Source: Terriglobia bacterium
GTDB taxonomy: Bacteria > Acidobacteriota > Terriglobia > Acidiferrales > UBA7541
Reading direction: 5' to 3'
Assembly: GCA_020073485.1 (NCBI GenBank)
Contig: JAIQFB010000017.1
Span: 1 to 64,000 of the forward strand
Length of the DNA: 64,000 nucleotides
In this document: positions 7,630 through 16,245 of the stretch, in pieces
Layout: each line of letters starts with the position of its first letter
Position numbering within the stretch: the stretch's first letter is position 1
Made by a program: the position numbers and the translations under genes
The notes under the pieces: model-generated
The model's database searches: none
Seen by the model: the letters and a program-made list of their open reading frames with translations, nothing else
Told to the model about the DNA's origin: nothing

Positions 7630-7918
7630 GGGACCTCATTTCATTTGTGAGCAGACGAAAGAATGCGCCGACAGCACTCATTCGGTATGAACCTGTATCA
7701 AACTGGGCTGAACTGGGACGAAGTTATAAGAAACCAGCCCGATTGCTACTTCCAGATATCGCATTTCGTCAGGCAGAGTCAAGCTTTATAAACTTTGCGT
7801 AAAGACGGGGAAGGCGAATCGCGCGGCTGGATACGCGGACTGATACGAATCGTTCACGGCAGGCGGCCACAGCACCGAAGAGCCTGCACGGACTGGGTTA
7901 GGCCAAATTTTTCGTTCT

Positions 7919-9127
7919 TCAGGGCAAGTAGAACCGGGGGACGCGTTTTCCGAGGGCGCAGAGGAGTTCGGCGCTGGCGGTGTTAGCGACGCGGGCGACG
8001 TCGGGAACGCTCTGCGTGGTGCCGCCGTCGGTGCCGTAAATGGTGGCGATGTCTCCCACGCGCGCTTCGGAAATTCCGGTGACGTCGGCGGCGGTGAGGT
8101 CCATCGAAACCGTGCCGATGATGGGCGCAAACTGGCCGCGGACGATGATGCGGCCTTTGTTGGAGAGCACGCGCACCAGGCCGTCGGCATAGCCCGCGGC
8201 GAGGACCGCGACGCGCGAAGGTTTATCGGCGGTCCAGCGGGCGTTGTATCCCACGCGCGCGCCGGGCGCCAGCTCCTTGAGCGAGATAATGCGCGCGCGA
8301 AAAGAAAGCACGGGGCGCACCGGAAGCTTCGCTTCCATTTCCGGATTGAGCGTGGATGGCTCGAAGAACTGGTGATACCCATAGAGGATCGCGCCGGGGC
8401 GCACCATCTGGTACCAGGTCGAAGGGCGGCTGACGATCGCGGCACTATTGGCCATGTGCACGATGCCGGGGTCCAGGCCGAGCGAATTCATGCAGGCGAG
8501 CGCGGCGCGGAACGATTTTTCCTGCTCGATGGTTTGCTCCGTGGTGAATACTTCCGACGAGGCGATGTGCGTGAACGTGCCGGACAGGCGCAGGTGCGGA
8601 CACTCGGCCAGCACGCGCGCAAAGGCGGGAAGTTCCGGCGGCGCAATGCCCAGGCGGTTCATTCCGGAATCGATTTTGAGGTGGAAATCGACCGGCCCCT
8701 TGCGCGGCTTGCGCGCCCTCTTGTAGGAATGAGCGGCGGCCTTTTCCAGCAGGCGCAGCTGCTCGGGCCGCATGATCGCGGGCGTGAGATGGTGCTCCAG
8801 AATGCGCTGTTCCTCGCCGGCCCAGAATCCGGTGAGAATCAGGATCGGTTCGCGGATGCCGCTCTCACGCAGCTCGGCGCCTTCGGCCGAGCAGGTGACG
8901 CCGAACCAATCGGCGCGGGCGCGGGACAGCGCGCGCGCGACCGGCACGATGCCGTGGCCGTAGGCGTTGCTCTTGATGACGGCGAGGATTTTTCTGCGTG
9001 GGTGGCGCGCTCCCGGCGCGCCGGCGGGGTTCACATGATTGCGAATCGCGCGCAAATTCTGCGTCAGCGCTCCCAGGCTTACTTCCGCCCAGATCGGGCG
9101 TCCATCGAATTTAACGGTTCGTGTCAT
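7919..9127 (-). CDS. alr: Alanine racemase
   Basis: A 402-residue PLP enzyme interconverting L- and D-alanine for peptidoglycan. The start PIWAEVSLGALTQNLRAIRN is typical. The PLP lysine is in LAVIKSNAYGHG at about residue 56, and the second catalytic residue is the tyrosine in ARVGYNARWT. Substrate-site motifs GMNRLGI and VSMDL are present. I moved the start to the ATG at 9127. The open frame runs 45 codons further upstream, but only through an intergenic repeat (9213-9290), and the conserved N-terminus begins here. It lies between dnaB and the PIN/TRAM gene on the same strand. Confidence 0.92.
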   Translation of the reverse strand: MTRTVKFDGRPIWAEVSLGALTQNLRAIRNHVNPAGAPGARHPRRKILAVIKSNAYGHGIVPVARALSRARADWFGVTCSAEGAELRESGIREPILILTGFWAGEEQRILEHHLTPAIMRPEQLRLLEKAAAHSYKRARKPRKGPVDFHLKIDSGMNRLGIAPPELPAFARVLAECPHLRLSGTFTHIASSEVFTTEQTIEQEKSFRAALACMNSLGLDPGIVHMANSAAIVSRPSTWYQMVRPGAILYGYHQFFEPSTLNPEMEAKLPVRPVLSFRARIISLKELAPGARVGYNARWTADKPSRVAVLAAGYADGLVRVLSNKGRIIVRGQFAPIIGTVSMDLTAADVTGISEARVGDIATIYGTDGGTTQSVPDVARVANTASAELLCALGKRVPRFYLP

Positions 9128-9212
9128 AGGAATCTTCACAGCGTAACCGATCTTGGAGCGGAAGAAAAATCGCTCCTGCTCCACGGCGTGCCGGTTGGTT
9201 ACTAGCCGAATC

Positions 9213-9290
9213 TGTAGGACGGGCTTCAGCCTGTCTGGTTCTTGATTTTCATTTCCGGTCATAAACCCGACAGGCTGAAGCCTGCCCTAC
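9213..9290. repeat. Hairpin repeat, family C, copy 1
   Basis: The left arm GTAGGACGGGCTTCAGCCTG and the right arm CAGGCTGAAGCCTGCCCTAC are near-perfect inverted copies around a 38-bp centre. It sits in the alr leader. Confidence 0.7.
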
Positions 9291-9508
9291 CCGGAAGAAC
9301 CAGCCAATCAGGAATGGAGCAATCCCGATTCCGTACATGCGCAAGAAAGGGAGAAATCCGGATTGGCACTAAGTTGTTGAACGGAATTGAGCTATCGGAT
9401 TCGAGTAAAGGGCGGGAGGGAAACTACCTGCTTGGTACGCAATGAGACTGCTGCAAACGCGACACACCTGTGGGAGGGTGAATACACCTGCTGGAGACGT
9501 GAGAATGG

Positions 9509-10870
9509 CTACGATTCGCTCCAGGCGTCGGGGGCACGGAGTTCAAAGCGCGTGAACGAGCCCTGAAACACGAAGCGGATCGCATCGGTCGGGCCGTTTC
9601 TCTGCTTGGCGATGATCAAGTCGGTTTCGCCGCGCTCTTCCATGCTCACTTCGTCCGATTTCTTATAAAAATTCGGCCGGTGAATGAACATGACGACGTC
9701 CGCGTCCTGCTCGATGGCGCCCGATTCGCGCAGGTCCGCCAGGCGTGGCTCGCGGTCTTCACGTTCCGGGGCGCGCGTGAGCTGCGAAAGGACCAGCACG
9801 GGAACCTTGAGTTCCTTGGCCAGGCCCTTCAGGCCGCGCGTGATGCTGGAAACCTCCTCGTTGCGGTTGCCGAATTTACCGCGCCCGCTAACCAGTTGGA
9901 GGTAGTCGACGATCACCAGCGAAAGGCCCTTGTCGCGCTTCAGGCGGCGAAGCTTCGCGCCCATTTCCACGACCGTTGCGGAGCCCGCGTCGTCAATCCA
10001 AAGCGGCGCTTCGGACAAGTGGCTCAAGGATCGCGGAATTTTTGCCTTGTCCTCCTGATTCAAGTGGCCGGTGCGGAATTTATGCGAGTCAATGTGCGCG
10101 TCGGCCGAGAGCAAGCGCAGCAGGAGCGATTCCTTCGACATTTCCAGGCTGAAAATCGCGACCGGCTTGTTTCCGCGCACGGCCACGTTTTCCGCGAGGT
10201 TGAGCGCGAACGCCGTTTTTCCCATGGAAGGGCGCGCCGCCAGAATCAGAAGCTCGGAACTTTGGAATCCGCTGGTCAGGTTGTCGAGCGAATCATAGCC
10301 GGTGGAGAGCCCCGTGATGCGGTGGCCGCCTTCGTAAATATGGGCGATACGCTGGCTGCTTTCGGTGACGACGTCATGCAACGTCACCAGGCCGCTGCGC
10401 GCGCGGTCCTCGGCAAGCTGGAAAATGGAGGACTCCGCGCGGTCCAAAATCGCGTCGGCGTCTTCTTCCGCCTCCAGCGCCTGTTGCTGGATGGCCTGCG
10501 TCGCATGGATCAGGCCGCGCAGCAGCGCTTTTTCCTTCACGATGCGCGCGTAATGCTCGACGTTCGAGACGTGCGGCACGCCGTCCATCAACTGCGCGAC
10601 GTACGCCGCGCCGCCGGAGGATTCCAATTCGTTCGAGCGGTGAAGCTGGTCGGTAAGCGTCACCAGGTCGATGGCCTGCTGCGTCTCGCCCAGCGTGATC
10701 ATCTGCTGGTAGATGCGGCGGTGATGATCGTGAAAAAAGTCCTCGGGCTTGAGCAGCTCGACGGCCGCGTTGAGGGCGTTGTTGTCGAGCAGGATCGCGC
10801 CAAGGATGCTGCGCTCGGCCTCCAGGTTCTGGGGCAGCGGACGTTCGAGAGATGTAGTCGGTGTAGCCAT
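9509..10870 (-). CDS. dnaB: Replicative DNA helicase DnaB
   Basis: A 453-residue hexameric helicase that unwinds DNA at the fork. The N-terminal domain (PQNLEAERSILGAILLDNNA) and the RecA-like domain are both complete. Walker A is LAARPSMGKTAFALNLA at about residue 215, Walker B is LVIVDYLQLV, and the DNA-binding and arginine-finger region is ESGAIEQDADVVMFIHRP. The length matches the family and there is no intein. It is downstream of the rpsF-rpsR-rplI block on the same strand, a linkage common in many bacteria. Confidence 0.95.
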   Translation of the reverse strand: MATPTTSLERPLPQNLEAERSILGAILLDNNALNAAVELLKPEDFFHDHHRRIYQQMITLGETQQAIDLVTLTDQLHRSNELESSGGAAYVAQLMDGVPHVSNVEHYARIVKEKALLRGLIHATQAIQQQALEAEEDADAILDRAESSIFQLAEDRARSGLVTLHDVVTESSQRIAHIYEGGHRITGLSTGYDSLDNLTSGFQSSELLILAARPSMGKTAFALNLAENVAVRGNKPVAIFSLEMSKESLLLRLLSADAHIDSHKFRTGHLNQEDKAKIPRSLSHLSEAPLWIDDAGSATVVEMGAKLRRLKRDKGLSLVIVDYLQLVSGRGKFGNRNEEVSSITRGLKGLAKELKVPVLVLSQLTRAPEREDREPRLADLRESGAIEQDADVVMFIHRPNFYKKSDEVSMEERGETDLIIAKQRNGPTDAIRFVFQGSFTRFELRAPDAWSES

Positions 10871-11201
10871 AATTCGCCTTAGTTTCGCCTGAATGGTACT
10901 CTCGTGTCAACCGCGCCGCGCGAGACATTTTCCCTGGCCAAAAAATATTCTACGGGCAGCACAATGCACAAGAATACTGGCGGGTCCTCGCCAGGATGTA
11001 AAACAAAAAAGCGCTTGCGTGTCTGTTGAAAAAAATTATCTTGTGGATTTAGCGGAAAAGCGTTCGAAGGCCAAGCGAGAGAGAAAATTCCACGAGAATG
11101 GACGGAGTGACAGCCCAATCTCGCACCGTTTAACCGCAGGGGCACGGTCCGTGTCGGCGGATGACCCTACAAGTCAGGCGTCAAAGTGCCAGGATCAAAC
11201 A
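10871..11201. other. Intergenic region upstream of dnaB
   Basis: A 331-bp gap with no gene. It holds a perfect small hairpin at 10977-10994 (CTGGCG-GGTCCT-CGCCAG) followed by an A-rich plus strand. The gap probably contains the dnaB promoter and the end of the transcript of the small gene at 11202-11483, but no clear terminator T-run follows the hairpin on the minus strand. Confidence 0.4.
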
Positions 11202-11483
11202 TCAATCGGCGGAAGCATCCCAATTGGGGATGAACCAGATTTCCGTGAACTGCTTATGCTTGCGATCATGGCCGTGATCCTCGGCGAGCATCTCCCGGAG
11301 CTTCCTGGGGAGGCTGTCGGTCTCGTGCGAGGAGTTCGCGGAAGGCTTGCAGGCCTGGTGGTACCCGATGCCAAACCGGGCGCCGCAGCAATCGCAGAGC
11401 TCGAACGTTTCGATCGTGTATAACGGGTACTTTGCGATTTCCTTATCGAGAATCGCAACCGGGCTGTTCACGTCATTGGTCAT
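11202..11483 (-). CDS. Small Cys-rich hypothetical protein
   Basis: A 93-residue protein. The start at 11483 is strongly supported by GGAGG six bases upstream. A cluster FELCDCCGARFGIGYHQAC at about residues 28-45 has four cysteines and a histidine and could hold zinc. The remaining sequence is charged (REMLAEDHGHDRKHKQ) and ends in an aromatic FTEIWFIPNW segment. No known family is recognised. It stands alone between the DnaA-box region and dnaB, so it may have its own promoter inside the AT-rich stretch upstream. Confidence 0.65.
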   Translation of the reverse strand: MTNDVNSPVAILDKEIAKYPLYTIETFELCDCCGARFGIGYHQACKPSANSSHETDSLPRKLREMLAEDHGHDRKHKQFTEIWFIPNWDASAD

Positions 11484-11613
11484 GTCATCCTCCGCTGGGG
11501 TGAGGATTCCCTGGCTTAAATGGCGGTCGCTTGGTGCAGCACGTCGTGGGGCGGAACCGGGACTTGGTGTCCCCGACCAAGGTAATTTTACCGCTGTAAG
11601 AATAATTTTGCTC

Positions 11614-11708
11614 TGTGGAATTCGTGTGAACCTGTGAATAACTTTTCGAAATTTTCGTTCCGGCATACCTGTGGAAAACATGAGGAAAATTGTGCAACAT
11701 TTTGCACA
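11614..11708. promoter_or_regulatory. Cluster of DnaA-box-like sites
   Basis: Taking TTWTNCACA as the consensus, three sites match fully: TTATTCACA (minus strand, 11633-11641), TTTTCCACA (minus, 11670-11678) and TTTTGCACA (plus, 11700-11708). TGTTGCACA (minus, 11691-11699) has one mismatch and AATTCCACA (minus, 11614-11622) has two. The stretch is AT-rich compared with its surroundings. It could be a DnaA-regulated promoter, a DnaA titration site or part of an origin. The nearby dnaB gene makes a replication link plausible but does not prove it. Confidence 0.5.
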
Positions 11709-11773
11709 CTGTCTGGTTTGAAATGGCGACCATCCAAGCCCGCCATTGGAGACCTATCAAACGGGGTCCGGAT

Positions 11774-11818
11774 AAAACACAAACGCCGCCGCGCTGGAAC
11801 GATCCCGGCGCGGCGGCG
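11774..11818 (-). terminator. Rho-independent terminator of the rplI transcript
   Basis: A perfect 11-bp stem, CGCCGCCGCGC (11784-11794) with GCGCGGCGGCG (11808-11818), has a 13-base loop. On the minus strand it is followed by TTTGTGTTTTAT. It starts 23 bp after the rplI stop. Confidence 0.85.
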
Positions 11819-11841
11819 CTAAGAGCAGTCTGGAGTGGAGT

Positions 11842-12288
11842 CTAGGCTTCCTTTTCGACAATGACCTTAAATTCGGCGGTGACGCCGTGAACCAGCTTCA
11901 CGGTGACCATGGACTCGCCGATGGTCTTGATGGGCTCGGCAAGCTCAATGCGGCGCTTGTCGATCTCAAAGCCCTGGGCCTTAAGCGCTTCGGCAAGATC
12001 ACCGGAGGTGACCGAGCCGAACAGCTGGTCGGTTTCGCCGGCCTTGCGGGCGAATTTCAAAACGACCTGATTCAGCAGGGCGGCCTGCTGGAGCGCGGCG
12101 TCTTTTTCCGTCGCGGTACGCTTGGCCAACGTGATGCGGATCTTCTCCAGGCGCTTGATGTTATTGGCGGTGGCCTCAAGGCCCAATTTTTGGGGCAACA
12201 AAAAATTGCGCGCGTAGCCGGCGGCTACCTCCACCACTTCGCCGCGGGTGCCCAGTTTTTCGACGTCTTCCTGCAGAATGATTTGCAT
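11842..12288 (-). CDS. rplI: 50S ribosomal protein L9
   Basis: A 148-residue protein, the usual bL9 length. The N-terminal rRNA-binding domain MQIILQEDVEKLGTRGEVVEVAAGYARNFLLPQ is intact, followed by the long connecting helix and the C-terminal domain with DQLFGSVTSGDLAEAL. AGAGGAAG lies just upstream of the ATG. It is the last gene of the rpsF-rpsR-rplI block and is followed by a strong terminator. Confidence 0.96.
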   Translation of the reverse strand: MQIILQEDVEKLGTRGEVVEVAAGYARNFLLPQKLGLEATANNIKRLEKIRITLAKRTATEKDAALQQAALLNQVVLKFARKAGETDQLFGSVTSGDLAEALKAQGFEIDKRRIELAEPIKTIGESMVTVKLVHGVTAEFKVIVEKEA

Positions 12289-12359
12289 GGCTTCCTCTTC
12301 TGTTTTACTTCTAGAATCGATTGTGCGATTTCAATCGCATTAACAATGCGTAAGTCAAA

Positions 12360-12512
12360 ATCTTTAAACACAGTGAACATAGAGTTCACAGAGAAAAACA
12401 AGATTCAAAGATTGCAGAACCGATCCGCGGCACGGAGTAAGATATTTCCTTGTTCCTAACTCTATTTTCCTACTCTGTGCTCTCTGCGTCCTCTGTGTTG
12501 AACGCCTTTGCC
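12360..12512. repeat. Hairpin repeat, family D, copy 1
   Basis: The left side carries AAACACAGTGAAC...TTCACAGAG and the right side CTCTGTGCTCTCTGCGTCCT followed by CTGTGTTGAACGCCTTTG. These are the CACAGAG/CTCTGTG blocks shared by three other gaps in the window. It lies between rpsR and rplI. Confidence 0.55.
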
Positions 12513-12525
12513 GTTCTCATTCCCT

Positions 12526-12978
12526 CTACAGCTCGGTCGCGAACGGCAGCAGCGCGATGTTACGCGCGCGCTTGATGGCTTCGCCCAGCCAGCGCTGGTG
12601 GCGCGAGCAGGTGCCGGTCATGCGGCGCGGCAGGATCTTGCCTCGCTCCTGCACGAAGGGCTGGAGCATCTCGACCTTCTTGTAGTCGATGAAGTCGACG
12701 CGCTCGACGCAGAAGCGGCACACCTTCTTCTTGCGGAAATACTGCCGCTTGCCGCCGCGCCGCGGGCCCCCAGGACCGCCGCCAGGACCTCCCGGGCCGC
12801 CGCCTTCACGGCGCTGGCCTCCTCCGCCACCGCCAAAACCTTCACGGCGCGGCGCGCCGCCGCCCGAATGACCCTCCGAGCGGTGGCCTCCTCCGCCGGA
12901 GTGGCCTTCGGGGCGAGGTGCACTGGGAGCGGGTGCGGCGCTGGGTGTTTCTGCTGCTGGTATCGGCTGATCGGACAT
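12526..12978 (-). CDS. rpsR: 30S ribosomal protein S18 with long glycine-rich N-terminal extension
   Basis: 150 residues, about twice the usual S18 length of 75-90. The S18 core starts near residue 76 ([15 protein letters not shown]) and runs through [27 protein letters not shown] and [10 protein letters not shown]. The set C-x2-C ... C-x2-H looks like the zinc-binding form. The first 75 residues are Pro/Ala-rich and then Gly/Arg-rich with repeated EGHSGGG and RREGFGGGG blocks. The early start is supported by GAGAGAGG ahead of the ATG, and the whole extension is in frame. It may bind RNA through its RGG-like arginines, which is inference. Confidence 0.93.
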   Translation of the reverse strand: MSDQPIPAAETPSAAPAPSAPRPEGHSGGGGHRSEGHSGGGAPRREGFGGGGGGQRREGGGPGGPGGGPGGPRRGGKRQYFRKKKVCRFCVERVDFIDYKKVEMLQPFVQERGKILPRRMTGTCSRHQRWLGEAIKRARNIALLPFATEL

Positions 12979-13021
12979 CGTGTTTCCTCTCTCTCAAAAA
13001 ATCTGCTACTAGGACGGACCA

Positions 13022-13096
13022 GTGGCACAGGCTTCAGCCTGCGCGGTCCCAATTCCCTTGCACCTTAAGTTCGCACAGGCTGAAGCCTGTGCCACC
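13022..13096. repeat. Hairpin repeat, family C, copy 2
   Basis: GTGGCACAGGCTTCAGCCTG and CAGGCTGAAGCCTGTGCCAC are perfect inverted arms. It lies between rpsF and rpsR, where many bacteria carry ssb. Confidence 0.7.
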
Positions 13097-13177
13097 AAAA
13101 GGCGTTTCACATCGCCATGCAACGCGGGCGATTCGCAACCAGAAACATACCCAATCCGCGCCTGCGAAAAACGCAGC

Positions 13178-13606
13178 TTAGCTGGCTGCGGGCTGCTCGG
13201 CGGCCGGCGGAACCGGCTGCTGCGGAGCCGGCGCTGGCGCGGCCTGCTTGCGCGGGCGGCGGCTGGCGCGGCGTTCGCGATGATGAACGAGTTTCTTCTG
13301 GCGCTTGAGTTCCTCATCGAGGCGGATGGTCTGGTACTTGATGACCGCGTCGGACACTTTCAGGCGCCGCTCGAGTTCCTTGATGATGTCGCCCTGCGTG
13401 CTTTGGATGACCATGTAGACGAAAAAACCCTCGCGGTGCTTGGACACGCGGTAGGCCAGGCGGCGCGTTCCCCATCGTTCGGTTTTCTCGACCTTGCCGC
13501 CGTGCTCGGCGGCGGAATGTTCGATCGTGGTCACGATTTTGTTGATTTCTTCCTCCGGCGTGGCCGGTCGGCAGATAAAAATCAGGTCGTATTGGCGTTC
13601 GTCCAT
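13178..13606 (-). CDS. rpsF: 30S ribosomal protein S6
   Basis: 142 residues. The bS6 core MDERQYDLIFICRPATPEEE ... KTERWGTRRLAYRVSKHREGFFVYM ... RLDEELKRQKKLV is complete at residues 1-110. The last 30 residues are a low-complexity Arg-then-Pro/Ala tail (APAPAPQQPVPPAAEQPAA), longer than in model species. It pairs with S18 in the ribosome platform. The S18 gene follows on the same strand without an ssb gene between them. Confidence 0.95.
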   Translation of the reverse strand: MDERQYDLIFICRPATPEEEINKIVTTIEHSAAEHGGKVEKTERWGTRRLAYRVSKHREGFFVYMVIQSTQGDIIKELERRLKVSDAVIKYQTIRLDEELKRQKKLVHHRERRASRRPRKQAAPAPAPQQPVPPAAEQPAAS

Positions 13607-13679
13607 ATTTAAATGACTCCGTTTCTCAAACTTTCAATTCGCTGCGCGTATTACGGTATTCTCAATCTTTCGTCTAACT

Positions 13680-13723
13680 CCCGCCTCTGATCCTTCGCTT
13701 CCGCTCGGGGCAAGAGAGGCGGG
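13680..13723. repeat. GC-rich hairpin in the rpsF leader
   Basis: CCCGCCTCT (13680-13688) and AGAGGCGGG (13715-13723) form a perfect 9-bp stem with a 26-base loop, between pth and rpsF. It may be another repeat type or an attenuating structure for the ribosomal genes. It does not have the T-run of a terminator. Confidence 0.5.
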
Positions 13724-13742
13724 CTACAAAAACCTAAGACCG

Positions 13743-14339
13743 TTAATACTCGGTTTCGTTCTCGCCCGGCGGCGCCACGCGGCGATTGAAGCGGTTCATC
13801 GCGGCCTGCGTCCCTTCCGCCAGGATCACTTTCACGGCCTCGGCGGCTTGCTCGATTTCCTCGGCCACCAGGTCTTCCTCATCGCGGCGAATCTGACGAA
13901 GCACGTACTCTTTCAAGTCGCCGCGAAATTCCTCGGGCTGCACGCCCAGCCGCACGCGTGGAAATTCCATGGTGCCGAGCGAACTAATCACGGACTTGAG
14001 CCCGTTGTGCCCGCCAGCCGAGCCGCGTTCCCGCACGCGAATCATTCCCCAGGGCAGCGCGATGTCGTCGCACAGGACGATCACGTCCGAGGGCTCGCAT
14101 TCCGCGCGCCGAATCAGTTCGCCCACCGCGAGGCCGCTCAGATTCATCATCGTCTGCGGCTTGGCGAGCACCACTTCCTGGCCGGCGATCTGGCCAACGC
14201 CGGCCAGCGACTTCGCCTCAGGCCGCGTGACGCGAATACCGGCCAGTTCGGCCAACTTGTCCACGACCAGAAAGCCCAGGTTATGCGGCGTCCAAGCGTA
14301 CTCGATTCCGGGATTGCCGAGACCCACAATCAGGCGCAT
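13743..14339 (-). CDS. pth: Peptidyl-tRNA hydrolase
   Basis: A 198-residue enzyme that frees tRNA from dropped-off peptidyl-tRNA. The N-terminus MRLIVGLGNPGIEYAWTPHNLGFLVVD carries the catalytic His in TPHNLG. KPQTMMNLSG, DDIALPWGMIRVRERGSAGGHNGLKS and PRVRLGV are all present. I start at 14339 because the family begins exactly with this motif. A further ATG lies 14 codons upstream. It follows rplY by 75 bp. Confidence 0.94.
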   Translation of the reverse strand: MRLIVGLGNPGIEYAWTPHNLGFLVVDKLAELAGIRVTRPEAKSLAGVGQIAGQEVVLAKPQTMMNLSGLAVGELIRRAECEPSDVIVLCDDIALPWGMIRVRERGSAGGHNGLKSVISSLGTMEFPRVRLGVQPEEFRGDLKEYVLRQIRRDEEDLVAEEIEQAAEAVKVILAEGTQAAMNRFNRRVAPPGENETEY

Positions 14340-14414
14340 GCGTGTGACCTGTTCCGCCGCTGTCTGCTTTGCGCCCAACAAAATCCCCGAAACAACTCCG
14401 AGCGCCGGCGCGTG

Positions 14415-15119
14415 TTACTTCTTCTTTTCCTTCTCGGGGGCGGCTGCCTCTTCGCCTTCCTCGCCCTCTTCGGCTTCCTTCTTGCCCTTCTTGATCAGTT
14501 CGGGCTCGGCCGGAGTTGCGGCTTCGGCGGCGGCTGCTTCGGCGGGCTTTTCTTCCTCGACGCGCAAGGCCACGACGTGGGCCAGTACGCGGGTCGGATC
14601 GGTGATGATTTTGATCTTCGCCGGATCAACCTGGATGTCTCCCGCGCGGAGTTGCATGCCCATCATCAAGCCGGAAATGTCCATGCGGAATTCCGTGGGA
14701 ATGTCGGCGGGCAAGCACTCCACCTCGACTTCGCGGATGACCATCTCGAAGACGCCGCCCTGCAGCTTGACGCCCTGGGCCTCGCCGAACACATGCACCG
14801 GGACCTTGACACGCATGCGCACGTCCATGGCGATGCGCAACAGGTCCACGTGAATCAACGTGCCCTTGACCGGATCGACTTGCCAGTCTTTCACGATGGC
14901 GGGCTGTTCGGCGGTCTGGGTCTTCACCTTAAAAATCGTGTTGTGCCCGGAAACCGAGCGCAGGATGGCCGATACCTGCTTGGTGTTCACCGCCAGGGAC
15001 TGCGCGCCTTCCTTGCCCCCGTATAGAGTAGCGGGAACTTGTCCGGCAACGCGCAGGCGGCGCGCCGCGTTTTTGCCCCGGGTGTCGCGCGGGGCTGCTT
15101 CCACAATGATCTGATCCAT
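14415..15119 (-). CDS. rplY: 50S ribosomal protein L25, general stress (CTC) type
   Basis: 234 residues. The L25 domain (residues 1-95, with TRGKNAARRLRVAGQVPATLYG) is followed by the TL5/CTC C-terminal domain (FGEAQGVKLQGGVFEMVIREVEVECLPADIP) and then an Ala/Glu/Lys-rich acidic tail of about 45 residues. It binds 5S rRNA. The start has AAGGAAGG about nine bases upstream. The frame upstream of it only covers a repeat. Confidence 0.94.
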   Translation of the reverse strand: MDQIIVEAAPRDTRGKNAARRLRVAGQVPATLYGGKEGAQSLAVNTKQVSAILRSVSGHNTIFKVKTQTAEQPAIVKDWQVDPVKGTLIHVDLLRIAMDVRMRVKVPVHVFGEAQGVKLQGGVFEMVIREVEVECLPADIPTEFRMDISGLMMGMQLRAGDIQVDPAKIKIITDPTRVLAHVVALRVEEEKPAEAAAAEAATPAEPELIKKGKKEAEEGEEGEEAAAPEKEKKK

Positions 15120-15143
15120 AAGACCTTCCTTCTCCAAAAACCA

Positions 15144-15209
15144 TCCGGGGTTAAAACCCCTGAAAAACCACTGACTTATTTGCGCGGCTAAAGCCGCAAC
15201 CTGCAAACC
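15144..15209. repeat. Hairpin repeat, family C variant, copy 3
   Basis: It contains GGGGTTAAAACCCC and GCGGCTAAAGCCGCAACCTG, the GGCTAAAGCC/GGCTGAAGCC type found also at 28566, 43101 and 43848. It lies between prs and rplY. Confidence 0.5.
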
Positions 15210-15249
15210 ACTCGCGCGTGGAACAAAAACTTGCGCGAACTGCAAAACT

Positions 15250-16194
15250 TCAGAAAAACAATTCGCTGATCGAGGACTCTTCGTGAATCGAATGAATCCC
15301 GCGAGCCAGCAGCGGGGCGACGCTGAGTACCTTGATCTTCGAAACCTTTTTGGCCGCCTCGGTCAGCGGCACCGAATCGGTGACGATGACTTCCTCGATG
15401 CGCGAGGCGCAAATGCGATCGACGGCGGGGCCGGAAAGCACCGGGTGGGTGCAGGCGGCGTACACTTTCGTCGCGCCTTCTTTCAGTAGGGCTTCGGCCG
15501 TTTTCACCAGCGTGCCAGCGGTGTCGATGATGTCGTCGATGATCAGCGTGGCGCGGCCGCGAACATCGCCGATCAGGTGCATGACTTCGCTGACATCGAT
15601 ATCCACGCGGCGCTTATCGACGATGGCCAGCGGCGAATCGAGTTTCTTGGCAAAGGCGCGCGCGCGCTCCACGCCGCCCGCGTCCGGAGAAACCACCGTC
15701 AGATTCTGAATGTTCTTGCCCTTGAAATAATCGATGAGCACCGGCGACGCGTACAGATGATCGACCGGCACGTTGAAATATCCCTGAATCTGCGGCGCAT
15801 GCAGGTCCAGCGTCAGGGCACGGTTCGCTCCAGCGGTCTCCAGAAGATCGGCTACCAGCTTGGCGGAAATCGGCACGCGGGGCTTGTCCTTGCGGTCCTG
15901 GCGCGCGTAGCAGTAGTAGGGCATCACGGCGGTAATGCGCCAGGCCGACGCCCGCTTGAAGGCATCGATCATCATCAACAATTCCACCAGGTGAAAATCC
16001 GCGGGGTTCGTGCCGGGCTGCACCACGAACACATCCGCGCCGCGCACGTTCTCAAGGATCTGAAAATAGACTTCGCCGTCGCTGAATTTGCCCAGCTTGG
16101 CTTCGCCGAGTGTCACACCCAGGTTTTGGCAGATCGCCGCAGCCAGGCGCGGATTCGCGCTGCCGCTAAAAATTTTGAACTTGTCGTCGGTCAA
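15250..16194 (-). CDS. prs: Ribose-phosphate pyrophosphokinase
   Basis: 314 residues making PRPP from ribose 5-phosphate and ATP for purine, pyrimidine, His and Trp synthesis. Motifs are the ATP loop YYCYARQDRKDKPRVPISAKLVADLL, LTLDLHAPQIQGYF, the flexible loop VVSPDAGGVERARAFA and the PRPP loop LIIDDIIDTAGTL. The frame opens with TTG (MTDDKFKIFSG). I see no ATG nearby in frame, and AGGAT lies about nine bases upstream, so a TTG start is likely. It sits between ispE and rplY, as in many bacteria. Confidence 0.95.
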   Translation of the reverse strand: MTDDKFKIFSGSANPRLAAAICQNLGVTLGEAKLGKFSDGEVYFQILENVRGADVFVVQPGTNPADFHLVELLMMIDAFKRASAWRITAVMPYYCYARQDRKDKPRVPISAKLVADLLETAGANRALTLDLHAPQIQGYFNVPVDHLYASPVLIDYFKGKNIQNLTVVSPDAGGVERARAFAKKLDSPLAIVDKRRVDIDVSEVMHLIGDVRGRATLIIDDIIDTAGTLVKTAEALLKEGATKVYAACTHPVLSGPAVDRICASRIEEVIVTDSVPLTEAAKKVSKIKVLSVAPLLARGIHSIHEESSISELFF

Positions 16195-16245
16195 AGTCGA
16201 TGATCCTAAATTTGCACGGGTGCGGCTTCATTTTACGGAGACTGT

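Larger units (their letters stand above)
11484..11841. other. Intergenic region between rplI and the small Cys-rich gene
   Basis: A 358-bp gap without a gene. From right to left it contains the rplI terminator (11774-11818), a compact cluster of DnaA-box-like nonamers in AT-rich DNA (11614-11708), and the upstream region of the small gene. Confidence 0.6.

Noticed and set aside
10977-10994. Small hairpin as terminator of the Cys-rich gene
   Set aside because: The stem is only 6 bp and no T-run follows on the minus strand, so it is only noted within the gap.
13022-13096. Possible CRISPR-like unit from the many GGCTTCAGCC repeats
   Set aside because: The repeats are dispersed, each is a hairpin of two inverted arms, and there is no regular spacer array.
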